Notes under the pieces: generated by a model
What the model was told of the DNA's origin: nothing
Databases searched by the model: none
Seen by the model: the letters and a program-made list of their open reading frames with translations, nothing else
Translations under genes and position numbers: made by a program
DNA from: Combretum micranthum
Taxonomy: Eukaryota; Streptophyta; Magnoliopsida; Myrtales; Combretaceae
Direction: 5' to 3'
NCBI GenBank assembly: GCA_024138025.1
Contig: JAMXBD010000364.1
Coordinates: 62,001 to 126,000 of the forward strand
DNA length: 64,000 bases
In this document: one piece after another, positions 11,092 through 22,212 of the stretch
Layout: each line of letters begins with the position of its first letter
How positions within the stretch are numbered: the stretch's first letter is position 1

Positions 11092-11824
11092 TGATGAGAA
11101 TCAGATGGCATCATATCATATTTAAGTTTATGTCTTTTTAGGATATTTATTATTTCCTTAAGGATATTTATTGTATTTATTAGGGATATATAAGTTTTTG
11201 TGTCTTTTCGGATTTCTTTTTATGTCTTTTCATATTTTCTTGTTTAATTGTCAAGTTTGTCTTTACATATTTCTAGGAGTCATTAATAGGTTGTTTATTA
11301 TCAAGTTTGTCTTTACATATTCCTATGAGTCATCAATAGGTTATTTTTCCTTATTTATTGTAGCTAAGTTTTTAGGCTAATTAAAAGCCTATATAAATCT
11401 ATGAGATGTAACATATATGATATATATCTTTGATAATGAAAATATGAGATTTTCTTCTCTTTGAGTTTTAAAAAGAACTTATTTATGAACTTATCGGGAG
11501 TTTCCCATGACGTTCAACCTTTTTGACTTATTAATCGGTTTGCCATCACAGGTTGTGGCGTTTACCACTATACCAAGGTTCTTGCCTCCATATAGGCAAT
11601 GGGTTGCAGTTTCCACCAGGTTTCTTAGATGTTCCTTGGGGTTCAATTTCATTTGATGAATGTTGCATCACCGGTTGTGGCGTCTACCACTATACCAAGG
11701 TTCTTGCCTCCATATAGGCAATGGGTCGCGGTTTCCACCAGGTTTCTTAGACGATCCTTGGGGTTCAATTTCATTTGAGGAATGTTGGGTCTTAGGTTTA
11801 ATATACCTAAGGTTTTTCGTATCA
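11092..11824 (+). repeat. B LTR 1 (733 bp, with internal duplication)
   Basis: TGATGAG...GTATCA. Matches 12314-12908 and 19481-20088. Longer than those because a segment of about 121 bp is tandemly duplicated (starting at about 11545 and 11666). Contains a TATA-like CCTATATAAATC near 11390. Confidence 0.75.
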
Positions 11825-12313
11825 TTTGGTATCAGAGCTTTTGGTATTCTAAGAATCCATATCCAGTTCGACTAGAGGTAACTCAAGTCGTTCATATCCT
11901 TTGTTTGTCTTGATTTTAGGTCTAGCAGTTTTAGTGTGTTTATTATATTAAAAAAAAAAAGAAGAAGAAGAAGAGTGGAAAAAAAAAGAATTGATTTCTT
12001 TTAATTAGGTTTCTTGTTTAGGGCTTGAAACTAAAAAAAGAAAAGAAAAGAAAAGAAAAGTCATTGGGTTTAAGGTTTGTCGCTTATCATCTGATCATAC
12101 TTTCGAGTGAGTTGTTTCCAAGCATATTGGTGTTGGGTCTCAAGGCAGGTCGCTTGTGGTTTACATCAGTTTGGAGATTCAACGATGAAACTTTTTTTCG
12201 AGAAAGAGGAATGATGTTTTCAAGCATATTGATGTTGGGTCTCAAGGCAGGTCGCTTGTGGTTCGCATCAGTTTGGAGATTCGAGGACGAATCTTTTTTT
12301 GAGAAGGAGGGAA
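11825..12313 (+). mobile_element. B internal region, non-autonomous (489 bp)
   Basis: Starts with a tRNA-Met primer-binding site TGGTATCAGAGC (11827-11838) and ends with a polypurine tract GAGAAGGAGGGAA (12301-12313). No gag or pol; only purine-rich tracts and two copies of a motif around TTGGGTCTCAAGGCAGGTCG. The last 50 bases (GATTCGAGGACGAATC and the purine tract) resemble the end of element C's pol gene, so B looks like a deletion derivative of a C-like element that depends on enzymes made elsewhere. Confidence 0.7.
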
Positions 12314-12908
12314 TGATGAGAATCAGATGGCATCATATCATATATAAGTTTATGTCTTTTTAGGATATTTATTATTTCCTTAGGGATATTTATTGTATTT
12401 ATTAGGGATATATAAGTTTTTGTGTCTTTTTGGATTTCTTTTTATGTCTTTTCATATTTTCTTGTTTAATTGTCAAGTTTGTCTTTACATATTTATAGGA
12501 GTCATTAATAGGTTGTTTATTGTCAAGTTTGTCTTTACATATTCCATGAGTCATCAATAGGTTATTTTTCCTTATTTATTGTAGCTTAGTTTTTAAGCTA
12601 ATTAAAAGCCTATATAAATCTATGAGATGTAACATATATATATATATATTTGATGAAAATATGAGATTTTCTTCTCTTTGAGTTCTAAAAAGAACTTATT
12701 TATGAACTTATCGGGAGTTTCCCATGGCGTTCAACCTCTTTGACTTATCAATCGGTTTGCCATCACCGGTTGTGGCGTCTACCACTATACCAAGGTTCTT
12801 GCCTCCATATAGGCAATGGGTCGCGGTTTCCACCAGGTTTCTTAGACGATCCTTGGGGTTCAATTTCATTTGACGAACGTTGGGTATTAGGTTTAATATA
12901 CCTAAGGT
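12314..12908 (+). repeat. B LTR 2, missing its last bases
   Basis: Same as LTR 1 without the 121-bp duplication. Stops at CCTAAGGT, short of the TTTTCCGTATCA end, where the sequence turns into an inverted copy. Confidence 0.75.
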
Positions 12909-13499
12909 GGATCGTCTAAGAAACCTGGTGGAAACCGCGACCCATTGCCTATATGGAGGCAAGAACCTTGGTATAGTGGTGGACGCCACAACCGGTGATG
13001 GCAAACCGATTGATAAGTCAAAGAGGTTGAACGCCATGGGAAACTCCCGATAAGTTCATAAATAAGTTCTTTTTAGAACTCAAAGAGAAGAAAATCTCAT
13101 ATTTTCATTATCAAAGATATATATCATATATGTTACATCTCATAGATTTATATAGGCTTTTAATTAGCCTAAAAACTAAGCTACAATAAATAAGGAAAAA
13201 ACCTATTGATGACTCATAGGAATATGTAAAGACAAACTTGACAATAAACAACCTATTAATGACTCCTAGAAATATGTAAAGATAAACTTGACAATTAAAC
13301 AAGAAAATATGAAAAGACATAAAAAGAAATCCGAAAAGACACAAAAACTTATATCCCTAATAAATACAATAAATATCCCTAAGGAAATAATAAATATCCT
13401 AAAAAGACATAAACTTAAATATGATATGATGCCATCTGATTCTCATCATTCCCTCCTTCTAAAAAAAAAATTCGTCCTCGAATCTCCAAACTGATGCGA
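12909..13499 (-). repeat. Inverted B LTR plus internal end, palindrome arm
   Basis: Reverse complement of B LTR positions up to GACGATCC and of the last 50 bases of the B internal region (polypurine tract at about 13449-13462). With the forward copy at 12263-12852 it forms an inverted repeat with arms of about 590 bp and a 56-bp spacer. An antisense frame across both arms is a by-product of the repeat, not a gene. Confidence 0.75.
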
Positions 13500-14276
13500 T
13501 CTATAGAACCCTAGGTATATTAAACCTAGAACCCTATAACCGTAAGGGAATCAAATCCCCAAAGGACCGTCTTGAACAAGCAATCATTCACCGGAACTAG
13601 ACCCCAATCGAACCTGTCAATTGAAACCTAAGTTATCAAAGAAGAATTCCCTCAACCGTTTAGATTGAAGAAATCAAAGAGAGTTCTTTTGCAAAGAACC
13701 AAAGAGAGAGTTTTCCCTCAAAGAAGATTAATTTCATTTCAATATTGTCAAAGTCTGCCCTCAAAAATTCAAAAGGACATATATATAGTCCTCATAAAAG
13801 GTCCTAAACATACCCTAAAGAAATAATAAAATTAAATTAAAATATCTACGACATAGAAAGTGAGCTGGCAGCTCACATAAGTGGACTGGCGGCTCACTTG
13901 GTTCTGTACAAAAAAATCGAAAATTCAACAATTGGCCACTTTTGGAAAATAGGCCGGCTCACTTTGAGATGATGTCCGCGCACCTTCTGAGCCGGCGGCG
14001 TACCTATATAGGCCGGCGGCCTATCCTTGGCTGGTCCACTTTTCGGTCAATTTCTCCACATGCATTCACTTGTACTTGAAGTATGTTAAGGTGCACTTTA
14101 TCCACACTTGATTTAAAGCTTTGAAAACAAGATTCCTCTTCTTGTATCTTCATCACGAGTCCGTGCAAAGCTTCTTTCGCTCGTTAGCCCTAGCTCGAGT
14201 CGTTGGTCCACCCAAGCCTCGCAATGGATCATTGGAGTTGTTCTCCCGAACATTTGACGCTCGCTGATCCTCATCA
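13500..14276 (-). repeat. Element C 3' LTR (about 780 bp)
   Basis: On the minus strand it begins TGATGAGGATCAG directly after a purine tract (14277-14290). It has a TATATATA-type promoter region near 13782 and ends near 13500 in GGTTTAATATACCTAGGGTT, close to the end of the B LTRs. The pol reading frame continues about 120 bases into it. The exact outer end is uncertain. Confidence 0.55.
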
Positions 14277-15520
14277 TTCCCCCCTTCCTCGAAAAGATTC
14301 GTCCTCGAATCACCTGCATCATACAAAGATAGATCAGCAACATTAAAAGTAGCGCTTACATTACCATATTTACTTGGCAAGTCGATCTTGTAAGCGTTGT
14401 CATTGATTCGCTCCAACACTTGAAATGGTCCATCTCCCTTGGGATGCAACTTGGTTTGTCTATGAGTAGCAAACCGCTCTTTTCGCAAATGAACCCACAC
14501 CCAGTCTCCTGGATGAAAAACAATCTTCACACGACCCTTATTGGCCTGACGAGCATAGTGCTCATTTTTCTTCTCAATATTAGACCGAACCTGTGCATGT
14601 AATTCCCTAACAAATTCCGCCTTCCTCTTTCCATCAAGATCAACAAACTCATTATCAGGTAAAGGCAAAATGTCTAATGGTGTCAGAGGATTAAAACCAT
14701 ACACAACTTCAAATGGGGAATAAGATGTAGATGAATGCACAACCCTATTATATGCAAATTCTACATGTGGCAAACATTTTTCCCATTGTTTCAAATTCTT
14801 ATCAATTACAGCACGCAACAAGGTTGAAAGTGTCCTATTGACCACTTCCGTTTGACCATCAGTTTGAGGATGTGCCACAGTTGAAAACAACAATTTAGTG
14901 CCCAGCTTATTCCACAAAGTACGCCAAAAATGACTCAAAAACTTCACATCTCTATCACTCACAATAGACCTAGGCAAACCATGCAAACGCACAATCTCCC
15001 TAAAAAACAATTCAGCAATGTGTAGTGCATCATTAGTCTTTGAACATGCAATGAAGTGTGCCATCTTACTAAATCTGTCAACTACAACAAAAATGCTATC
15101 ATGACCACTTTGAGTTCTTGGTAACCCTAACACAAAGTCCATAGAGATGTCGGTCCAAGGTTGAGTCGGCACTGGCAATGGGGTATATTCTCCGTGATTC
15201 ATTACTTTGGACTTAGCTTTTCTACATGCAATGCATTTGTCACAAACAACTTGCACATCACGTCTCATTTTAGGCCAATAAAAATGCTCATGCAAAATTT
15301 CCAACGTCTTTTTAACACCGAAGTGTCCCATCAAACCACCCCCATGTGTTTCCTTAACTAACAATTCACGCACAGAACTTTTAGGCACACACAATTTATC
15401 TTTCTTAAACAAGTATCCTTCATGCCTAAAAATCAGCATATCCAGATTCAGAACAAGCAGCCCATATTTGACCAAAATCAGCATCATTTTCATACAAGTC
15501 CTTAATAAGATCAAAACCAA
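14153..15520 (-). pseudogene. Element C integrase and pol C-terminus
   Basis: 455 codons open. Zinc-binding H-H-C-C region (HFYWPKMRRDV, then CDKCIAC), catalytic core with the first Asp in DISMDFVLGLP, the second in SDRDVKF and Glu in DGQTEVVNR, then a GPF-type module (DGPFQVLERINDNAYKIDLP). It would insert the element DNA into chromosomes. It continues past the purine tract into the LTR (FEEGGNDEDQ). The frame differs from the RNase H part upstream; the two overlap at 15426-15520, indicating a frameshift. All catalytic residues are present. Confidence 0.8.
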
Positions 15521-16127
15521 GCAATCTAGTATGTAATGAAGTCAATAGTGCATACCTGCGAGAAAGTGCATCAGCCACCACATTCTCTTTACCTTGCTTG
15601 TATTTAATCACGTAAGGAAATGTCTCAATAAACTCCAGCCACTTTGCATGCCTCTTGTTCAACTTCCCTTGAGTTTTCAGAAACTTCAAGCTCTCATGAT
15701 CAGAATGTATGATGAACTCCTTAGGCCACAAGTAATGCTGCCAAGTTTGCAAAGTCCTCACTAGTGCATAAAGCTCCTTGTCATAGACCGGATAGTTCAA
15801 TGCTGCTCCACTGAGTTTCTCGCTAAAATAAGCGATTGGTTTAGAATCCTGCATCAAAACACCGCCTATTCCTTTCCCGGAAGCATCACATTCAATTTCA
15901 AAGACTTTATCAAAATTAGGCAGAACAAGTAAAGGTGCATTAGTCAACTTATCTTTCAAAGCATTAAAGGCTTTCTCATGCACTTCAGTCCACCTAAACT
16001 CGGCATTCTTCTTAACAAGATCATTTAGAGGAGCCGCAATGGAACTAAAGTCCCGAACAAACCTCCTATAAAAGCTTGCTAACCCATGAAAGCTTCTGAC
16101 CTCGCTTGCATTCCTTGGTGTTGCCAC
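15426..16127 (-). pseudogene. Element C RNase H
   Basis: Degrades the RNA strand of the RNA/DNA hybrid during reverse transcription. Starts with the connection region ([14 protein letters not shown]) and carries the gypsy RNase H pattern: [29 protein letters not shown], and [12 protein letters not shown]. Joined to reverse transcriptase by a frameshift around 16080-16127 and to integrase by another around 15430-15520. Confidence 0.8.
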
Positions 16128-17089
16128 TCCCGAATTGCTTTCACCTTCTCTTCATCAACAGCTATGCCATTTGAACCTACAAAAAATCCAAGAAACACCA
16201 CAGTTTCCATACAAAATGTGCACTTCTTCAAATTGGCATATAATTTGTTTTCTCTCAGAACGATAAAAACACTTTGCAAATGATGAACATGTTCATTTAA
16301 AGATTTGCTGTAAACTAAGATATCATCAAAATATACAACAACAAATTTACCAATAAATGCACGAAGAACATGATTCATTAATCTCATAAATGTGCTAGGC
16401 GCATTCGATAAACCAAAAGGCATCACCATCCATTCATATAATCCAAACTTAGTTTTAAAAGCAGTTTTCCACTCATCGCCTTCTTTCATGCGAATTGGGT
16501 AATAGCCATTCTTTAAGTCAATTTTTGAAAACAAACATGCACTATGCAATTCATCAAGTCTAGGAATAGGATTTCTATACTTAACAGTAATCTTGTTGAT
16601 AGCTCGACAGTCGACGCACATTCGCCATGTTCCATCTTTCTTTGGAACCAAAATAACAGGAACTGAACATGGACTAAGGCTTTCTCTCACATAACCCTTG
16701 TCTATCAGTTCATCCACTTGCCTCTGGATCTCCTTTGTTTCCTCTGGATTAGCTCTGTAAGCTGGTCGATTAGGAATCGATGCACCTGGAATGAAATCAA
16801 TCTGGTGCTCAATGCCCCTTAATGGAGGCAATCCCTTTGGTACTTCTTCTGGAAACAAATCATCATATTCCTGCAAAAGAGAAACAACCACACTAGGCAA
16901 AGAATAATTAAGGTCAGTGGTAGTAAGATATATATCCTTGTACATGAGTACAAGCAATTGCTTCCTCGCCACTATAGCACTCTTAATCTCACTGTTTCTT
17001 GCCACTCCTCTCAGTGTTTTGGAATCTCCTCTCTCATGGCTCACCAGAGTTTGTTTCTCACTCCTCCTGTTTAGTCTTTTCTGGAGCAC
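16079..17089 (-). pseudogene. Element C reverse transcriptase
   Basis: Copies the element RNA into DNA. The motifs are in order: a YRANPEE-type linker, VPKKDGTWRMCVDCRAINK, FSKIDLKNGYYPIR, MPFGLSNAPSTFMRLMN, the catalytic box YFDD (complement of about 16322-16333), and LGFFVG. All catalytic aspartates are present. The frame is open over 336 codons but offset from protease upstream (overlap 17058-17089) and RNase H downstream. Confidence 0.85.
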
Positions 17090-17894
17090 TCAAGTGTTTC
17101 TCTCGAAATTCTTTTGCAATTCTCACTTGGTCCTCACAAGACTCCCATGGTTGCTGTGGAGTCAAAACCACACTTCTTTTGTTGTGAACAAAAGAATACT
17201 GGTTCTTGTACCCATCATACTTCACCTTTCTGTCAAATTGCCATGGGCGACCCAACAAAATATGGCTAGCTTCCATCGGGACTACATCACACATCACCTC
17301 ATCTTGATAATTCCCAATGGAGAAAGAAACAAGAACTTGCTTGGTCACCTTCACTTCCCCACACTCACTCAGCCACTGCAGTTTATATGGTTTCTGGTGC
17401 CTTAATGTCTTCAACTTCAATTTGTCAACCAACAAAGTACTTGCGACATTAGTACAGCTACCACTATCAATGATCAAACTACATACCTTATTCTGCACAT
17501 GACATCGGGTATGAAAGATATGCTCACGCTGCACTTCCTCTCCTTCCTCCTTAGGCTGAGTATTAAGAACTCGCCTAGTCACAAGAAATTCTCCCTTCAC
17601 AGGCCCTTCCACATCCACATCCACATCACTACAATCCTCCAAAGAGGGCATATCAGGATCATTTTCTGAGCTCACACTCTCCATATCGCCATTATCCAAG
17701 ATAACCATAGTCCTTTGGTTTGGACATTGAGATGCAATATGTCCAAATCCCCTGCATTTAAAACATTGGATATCACGAGTCCTACCAGAAGGTTTAGAAT
17801 CATCTTTACCTTTTGAAGTAGAAATGGACCCTGGGCTTTCACATCCTCCTTTGATTTTGATCCTGTAGTATCTTTCTTCCAGTTCGACTTCCAT
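17058..17894 (-). pseudogene. Element C zinc knuckle and aspartic protease
   Basis: The N-terminal third has one CCHC knuckle ([14 protein letters not shown]), which belongs to gag and binds the element RNA. The middle is acidic. The protease follows with its active site in LIIDSGSCTNVAS and a hydrophobic ILLGRPW flap/C-terminal signature. Together they mark the gag-pol junction. The frame overlaps that of gag at 17672-17894; homology switches frame near 17830. Confidence 0.8.
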
Positions 17895-18756
17895 AAGGGA
17901 TTAGAAGTAGCTTTAAACTTGGAAGTTCCTTTATACTTCAATTGCTTTTCAACTTTGATCGCCTTATGCAATAACTCTTCAATATCTACATAGTGCTGTA
18001 GATCCACCACATCAGCGATCTCCCGATTCAACCCATTAATGAACCTGGCCATGGTAGCCTCATCTTCCTCCTCCACTTGAGCTCGGATCATGGCTATCTC
18101 CATCTCCTTATAATAGTCCTCTACACTCCTGGACCCCTGTGTCAGCCCCTGCAGCTTCCTATGCAAATCCCTATAATAGTGACTAGGGATAAACCTCTTT
18201 TGCATAACCGTCTTCATCTCATCCCATGTGCTAATAGGTCTCTCTCCATACCTTCGCCTATTTCGCACCAACTGATCCCACCACACACTGGCATAATCAG
18301 AAAATTCCACTGCAGCTAACTTAATCTTCTTTTCTTCAGAGTAATTGTGGCATTCAAATATATGATCCACTTTCCTCTCCCACTCTAAATATGACTCAGG
18401 ATCATTCTTCCCCTGAAAGGAAGGAATTTTCATTTTAATGCTTCCTAAGTTGCTATCACGCCTTTGAGTGTCTCCTCTCCTCTGTATGTTTCTCTCCCCC
18501 TCTGGAAACTAAACTCATCAGAATCAGTTTCCTCCTTCTCCTCTATCCTAACTCCCCTTCTTGGTTGCCATTCATGCCTTCGCCCCATAGATGGATTACT
18601 CGCCTGTTCCCTACTACTTTCTAGCTTATCAATCCTCTCATGGACTTGCTCCATCTCAGCACTCAACATCCTTTTCATCTCATTCAACAAAACATCCATC
18701 TCCAATCTATTACCTGTACTCCCCTTCTCCCCTTCAGTCGGATTAGATCCAGACAT
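17830..18756 (-). pseudogene. Element C gag capsid region
   Basis: Starts MSGSNPTEGEKG on the minus strand at 18756; a first frame runs to 18445 and, after a small indel, the capsid frame runs from 18433. Typical gypsy gag features: [51 protein letters not shown], and [16 protein letters not shown]. Packages the RNA into particles. The ATG lies ten bases from the junction with the B LTR, so no leader or primer-binding site of its own remains. Confidence 0.8.
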
Positions 18757-18764
18757 ATTGCTGC

Positions 18765-18994
18765 AAGAACTTATTTATGAACTTATCGGAAGTTTCCCAT
18801 GGCATTCAACCTCTTTGACTTATCAATCGGTTTGCCATCACCGGTTGTGGCGTCTACCACTATACCAAGGTTCTTGCCTCCATATAGGCAATGGGTCGCG
18901 GTTTCCACCAGGTTTCTTAGACGATCCTTGGGGTTCAATTTCATTTGACGAACGTTGGGTCTTAGGTTTAATATACCTAAGGTTTTCCATATCA
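18765..18994 (+). repeat. B LTR 3, 3' part only
   Basis: Begins in mid-LTR at AAGAACTTATTTATG and ends CATATCA, matching about 12690-12908 plus the missing LTR end. The break at 18765 is the junction with element C. Confidence 0.7.
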
Positions 18995-19480
18995 TTTGGT
19001 ATCAGAGCTTTTGGTATTCTAAGAATCCATATCCAGTTCGACTAGAGGTAACTCAAGTCGTTCATTTTCTTTGTTTGTCTTGATTTTAGGTCTAGCAGTT
19101 TTAGTGTGTTTATTATGTTAAAAAAAGAAGAAGAAGAAGAAGAGTGAAAAAAAAAAATTGATTTCTTTTAATTAGGTTTCTTGTTTAGGGCTTGAAACTA
19201 AAAAAAGAAAAGAAAAGAAAAGAAAAGTCATTGGGTTTAAGGTTTGTCGCTTATCATCTGATCATACTTTCGAGTGAGTTGTTTCCAAGCATATTGGTGT
19301 TGGGTCTCAAGGCAGGTCGCTTGTGATTTACATCAGTTTGGAGATTCAACGATGAAACTTTTTTTCGAGAAAGAGGAATGATGTTTTCAAGCATATTGAT
19401 GTTGGGTCTCAAGGCAGGTCGCTTGTGGTTCGCATCAGTTTGGAGATCCGAGGACGAATCTTTTTTTGAGAAGGAGGGAG
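18995..19480 (+). mobile_element. Second B internal region (486 bp)
   Basis: Near-identical to 11825-12313: tRNA-Met primer-binding site at 18997-19008, purine-rich tracts, the duplicated CTCAAGGCAGGTCG motif, and polypurine tract at about 19468-19480. No coding potential. Confidence 0.7.
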
Positions 19481-20088
19481 TGATGAGAATCAAATGGCAT
19501 CATATCATATTTAAGTTTATATCTTTTTAGGATATTTATTATTTCCTTAGGGATATTTATTGTATTTATTAGGATATATAAGTTTTTGTGTCTTTTCGAT
19601 TTCTTTTATGTCTTTTCATATTTTCTTGTTTAATTGTCAAGTTTTGTCTTTACATATTTCTAGGAGTCATTAATAGGTTGTTTATTGTCAAGTTTGTCTT
19701 TACATATTCCTATGAGTCATCAATAGGTTATTTTTCCTTATTTATTGTAGCTTAGTTTTTAGGCTAATTAAAAGCCTATATAAATCTATGAGATGTAACA
19801 TATATGAATATATCTTTGATAATGAAAATATGAGATTTTCTTCTCTTTGAGTTCTAAAAAGAACTTATTTATGAACTTATCGGGAGTTTCCCATGGCGTT
19901 CAACCTCTTTGACTTATCAATCGGTTTGCCATCACCGGTTGTGGCGTCCACCACTATACCAAGGTTCTTGCCTCCATATAGGCAATGGGTCGCGGTTTCC
20001 ACCAGGTTTCTTAGACGATCCTTGGGGTTCAATTTCATTTGACGAACGTTGGGTCTTAATTTTAATATACCTAAGGTTTTCCGTATCA
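19481..20088 (+). repeat. B LTR 4 (608 bp), right end of the composite
   Basis: TGATGAG...CCGTATCA, followed by the GCTAG duplication (20089-20093). Supports a full B LTR length of about 610 bp and defines the B ends. Confidence 0.8.
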
Positions 20089-22168
20089 GCTAGACCCTAG
20101 GTTCTCACCCACAGCGTTCGGTTGGCTCGGCTCCGAACCTAGAGTCGCTTTCCTCGAGAGATTTGGATTCTCTAGGAAGGACCATGGCCCATGGCACCAC
20201 ACGATCACAGTCAATCCAACTCTACGCGTAGGAGTAGCAGCCTTCCGAAATATATGTGACTCGATGGATGCTATGTGTGAGCGTTTTAGTTTTCTTAAGA
20301 CAAACCTTATTAAGGTTTATTAGGGGCGATCAATCAATTTAGTAAACAATAATCAGTCACACCAGTAAGTAAACAAATTATTTAAACAAGCAGTTCGAAG
20401 TTGCGATATTCTTAATTCTCATTTCACACATAAACATAGAATCACATATATATACATAATCCCGAATTCCCCAAATATATATCCATTTTTATCTTTTCTT
20501 AGTATACTAATGCTACTACTTTACAAGCACAAGCAAGGTAACGAAATTAGGAGGAATAACTCACTCGTCCATTTTGCGATCTTCTTAGTCGTAGTAATCT
20601 TCGGGTAGGGTAATCTCGTATCTTTCGTCACCTAGACAAAAGGAATACCCGGGATAAGTCTTTCATGAATTTTCTATTCTTGGAGGCTCTAGACTTTTCT
20701 TAAAATCGCGGTAAAATCGTATAAGAGGAAATCTCAACTTAAAATGGCCATAACTTGCTCATTTTAACTCGGAATTTCACATATAATATACCGTTTTCTA
20801 CCTATTCAAAAAGATCTATCCATTTATAAGGTTATATTTTTCATATAAGGTCATTTGTGTTCCGAAAACATTGGCTACAGATTTAAAACGAATTATTTCT
20901 AAACTTTTGCAAAATCCATTTTCTAACTCAACTTCATTTTAAAGAAAATCCTTTTGTAACAATATAAGTATATAAATATATATTTGATAAACACTTTTGA
21001 ATATATATGTAAGCTCACTTTATATGCAAAAATCCTAATGGTAGTGTCTCAACAATTCATTTTGAAAATTTCTTTTCAAGTATTTAAAGAAACTTTATAT
21101 TTTCCTAGGTTATTATAAATAAGTATATTCTTATTTTATTTTCTTCATTCTTTTTCCAAGGACAAATAAATCTTATTTTAATATTAGTTTTTCATAAATT
21201 TCACTTCTAGTGATAAAAGATCAATTTTATCAAAAGCATATTAAGTTGATGAAAACCCCTTTTTCATAATTTTGTATTTAGGATGATTTTAGAAAATGAG
21301 TCTTGTCTTCTTATGTTGATTTCTAAAATATGAGCTTTTGCTTTCTAAAACTTTGCTCTTTCATTTCTTTTGAAAAGGATCATTTTTATTGATAAAATCA
21401 TTTGTTTCTAATCTTATTTATATTCTTTGAAAATAGTTTCTCTTTTAGGAATTTGAAAATTATTGTTTTCCTAAATGGGTTTTAACTTTATGGATTAAAT
21501 TCATCTTATCTTTGAAAACTAGTTTGTTTCTTTAGTTTTGTTATAGAGTTAAAAGAGTTTTAAATCTTAAGCTTTTGTAAAGCTTCTTAATATTTAACAA
21601 ACCATTTTACTAAAACTTAGGTTACCACATTATACAAAGAAAATATTTATTCTTTATGTTTCCTTGGTAAACCACCTTTGTTATTTATGAAACTTGAGAA
21701 AGCTTGTATTACTTTAGTTTTATGTTGTTGATAATAACTTTGTGACAAATCACATAATAGAAAATCTAGTTTTGAGTTTATTTAATAAAATGAAATTCCA
21801 CTTTTTTTTTATTAGTTGAGACATTAACATTATGTAGATGCAAGTATTGTGAGCATATAAAATAATAAGAACATAAGAAAATACTAGAAATAAATAATGA
21901 ACAAAAAAATAAAATATCAAGTATTGGGAACCTTAGCTTTATCAAGGTATCCCGGTCAAGTATTGGAGCCTTAGTTTTATCAAGACATCCCAGGACTAAG
22001 AATAGACTAGTCCCGAAAGATTAAAGAAAATAAATAAAAGATTGTTTTGACTTGATATGGATAAGTTTAAGACTAGAAAGACTAGTCTTAATAATTGCAT
22101 GAAATAAATAAATTGCATAACTTGAAAGTAAATAAATAACAAATGAGCTTATATGCTCTAAATACATA

Positions 22169-22212
22169 ATAATAATAATAATAATATAATAATAATAATA
22201 ATAATAATAATA
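22169..22212. repeat. (ATA)n/(TAA)n microsatellite
   Basis: AATAATAAT units with one interruption, inside the solo LTR D. No other content. Confidence 0.7.

Larger units (their letters stand above)
13500..18764 (-). mobile_element. Element C: Ty3/gypsy retrotransposon, 5' LTR missing
   Basis: Minus-strand element with gag, zinc knuckle, protease, reverse transcriptase, RNase H and integrase in gypsy order, each long and open but joined by frameshifts. The 3' LTR is at 13500-14276. At the gag side the sequence runs straight into a B LTR 10 bases upstream of the gag ATG (18754-18756), so the original 5' LTR and primer site are gone. No chromodomain follows the integrase; the C-terminus ends with a DPLRGLGGPTTRARA-type motif found in one large group of plant gypsy elements. 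Clade not assigned. Confidence 0.8.
11092..20088. mobile_element. B/C composite: multi-LTR chimeric insertion
   Basis: A 9.0-kb block flanked by a perfect GCTAG duplication (11087-11091 and 20089-20093), beginning TGATGAGAATCAG and ending CCGTATCA. Inside, in order: B LTR, B internal, B LTR, inverted B LTR, a gypsy element on the minus strand (C) lacking a 5' LTR, a partial B LTR, B internal, B LTR. The shared duplication shows that the outermost LTRs behaved as the two ends of one insertion, or that later events happened inside a simpler B element. Confidence 0.75.

Noticed and set aside
11827..11838. TGGTATCAGAGC copies as possible tRNA-Met gene fragments
   Set aside because: Each lies just inside an LTR end, or next to the viral terminal repeat, with no cloverleaf around it, so they are primer-binding sites.
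12708..13037. Minus-strand ORF of 109 codons centred on the palindrome
   Set aside because: Both halves are the same LTR sequence read in opposite directions; similar frames recur at every B LTR.
16917..17405. Plus-strand ORF of 162 codons
   Set aside because: Antisense to the protease/reverse transcriptase region of element C, which has clear family motifs on the minus strand.
18464..19045. Plus-strand ORF of 193 codons
   Set aside because: Runs antisense through C gag and then into a B LTR; leucine/serine-rich by-product of the minus-strand gene.
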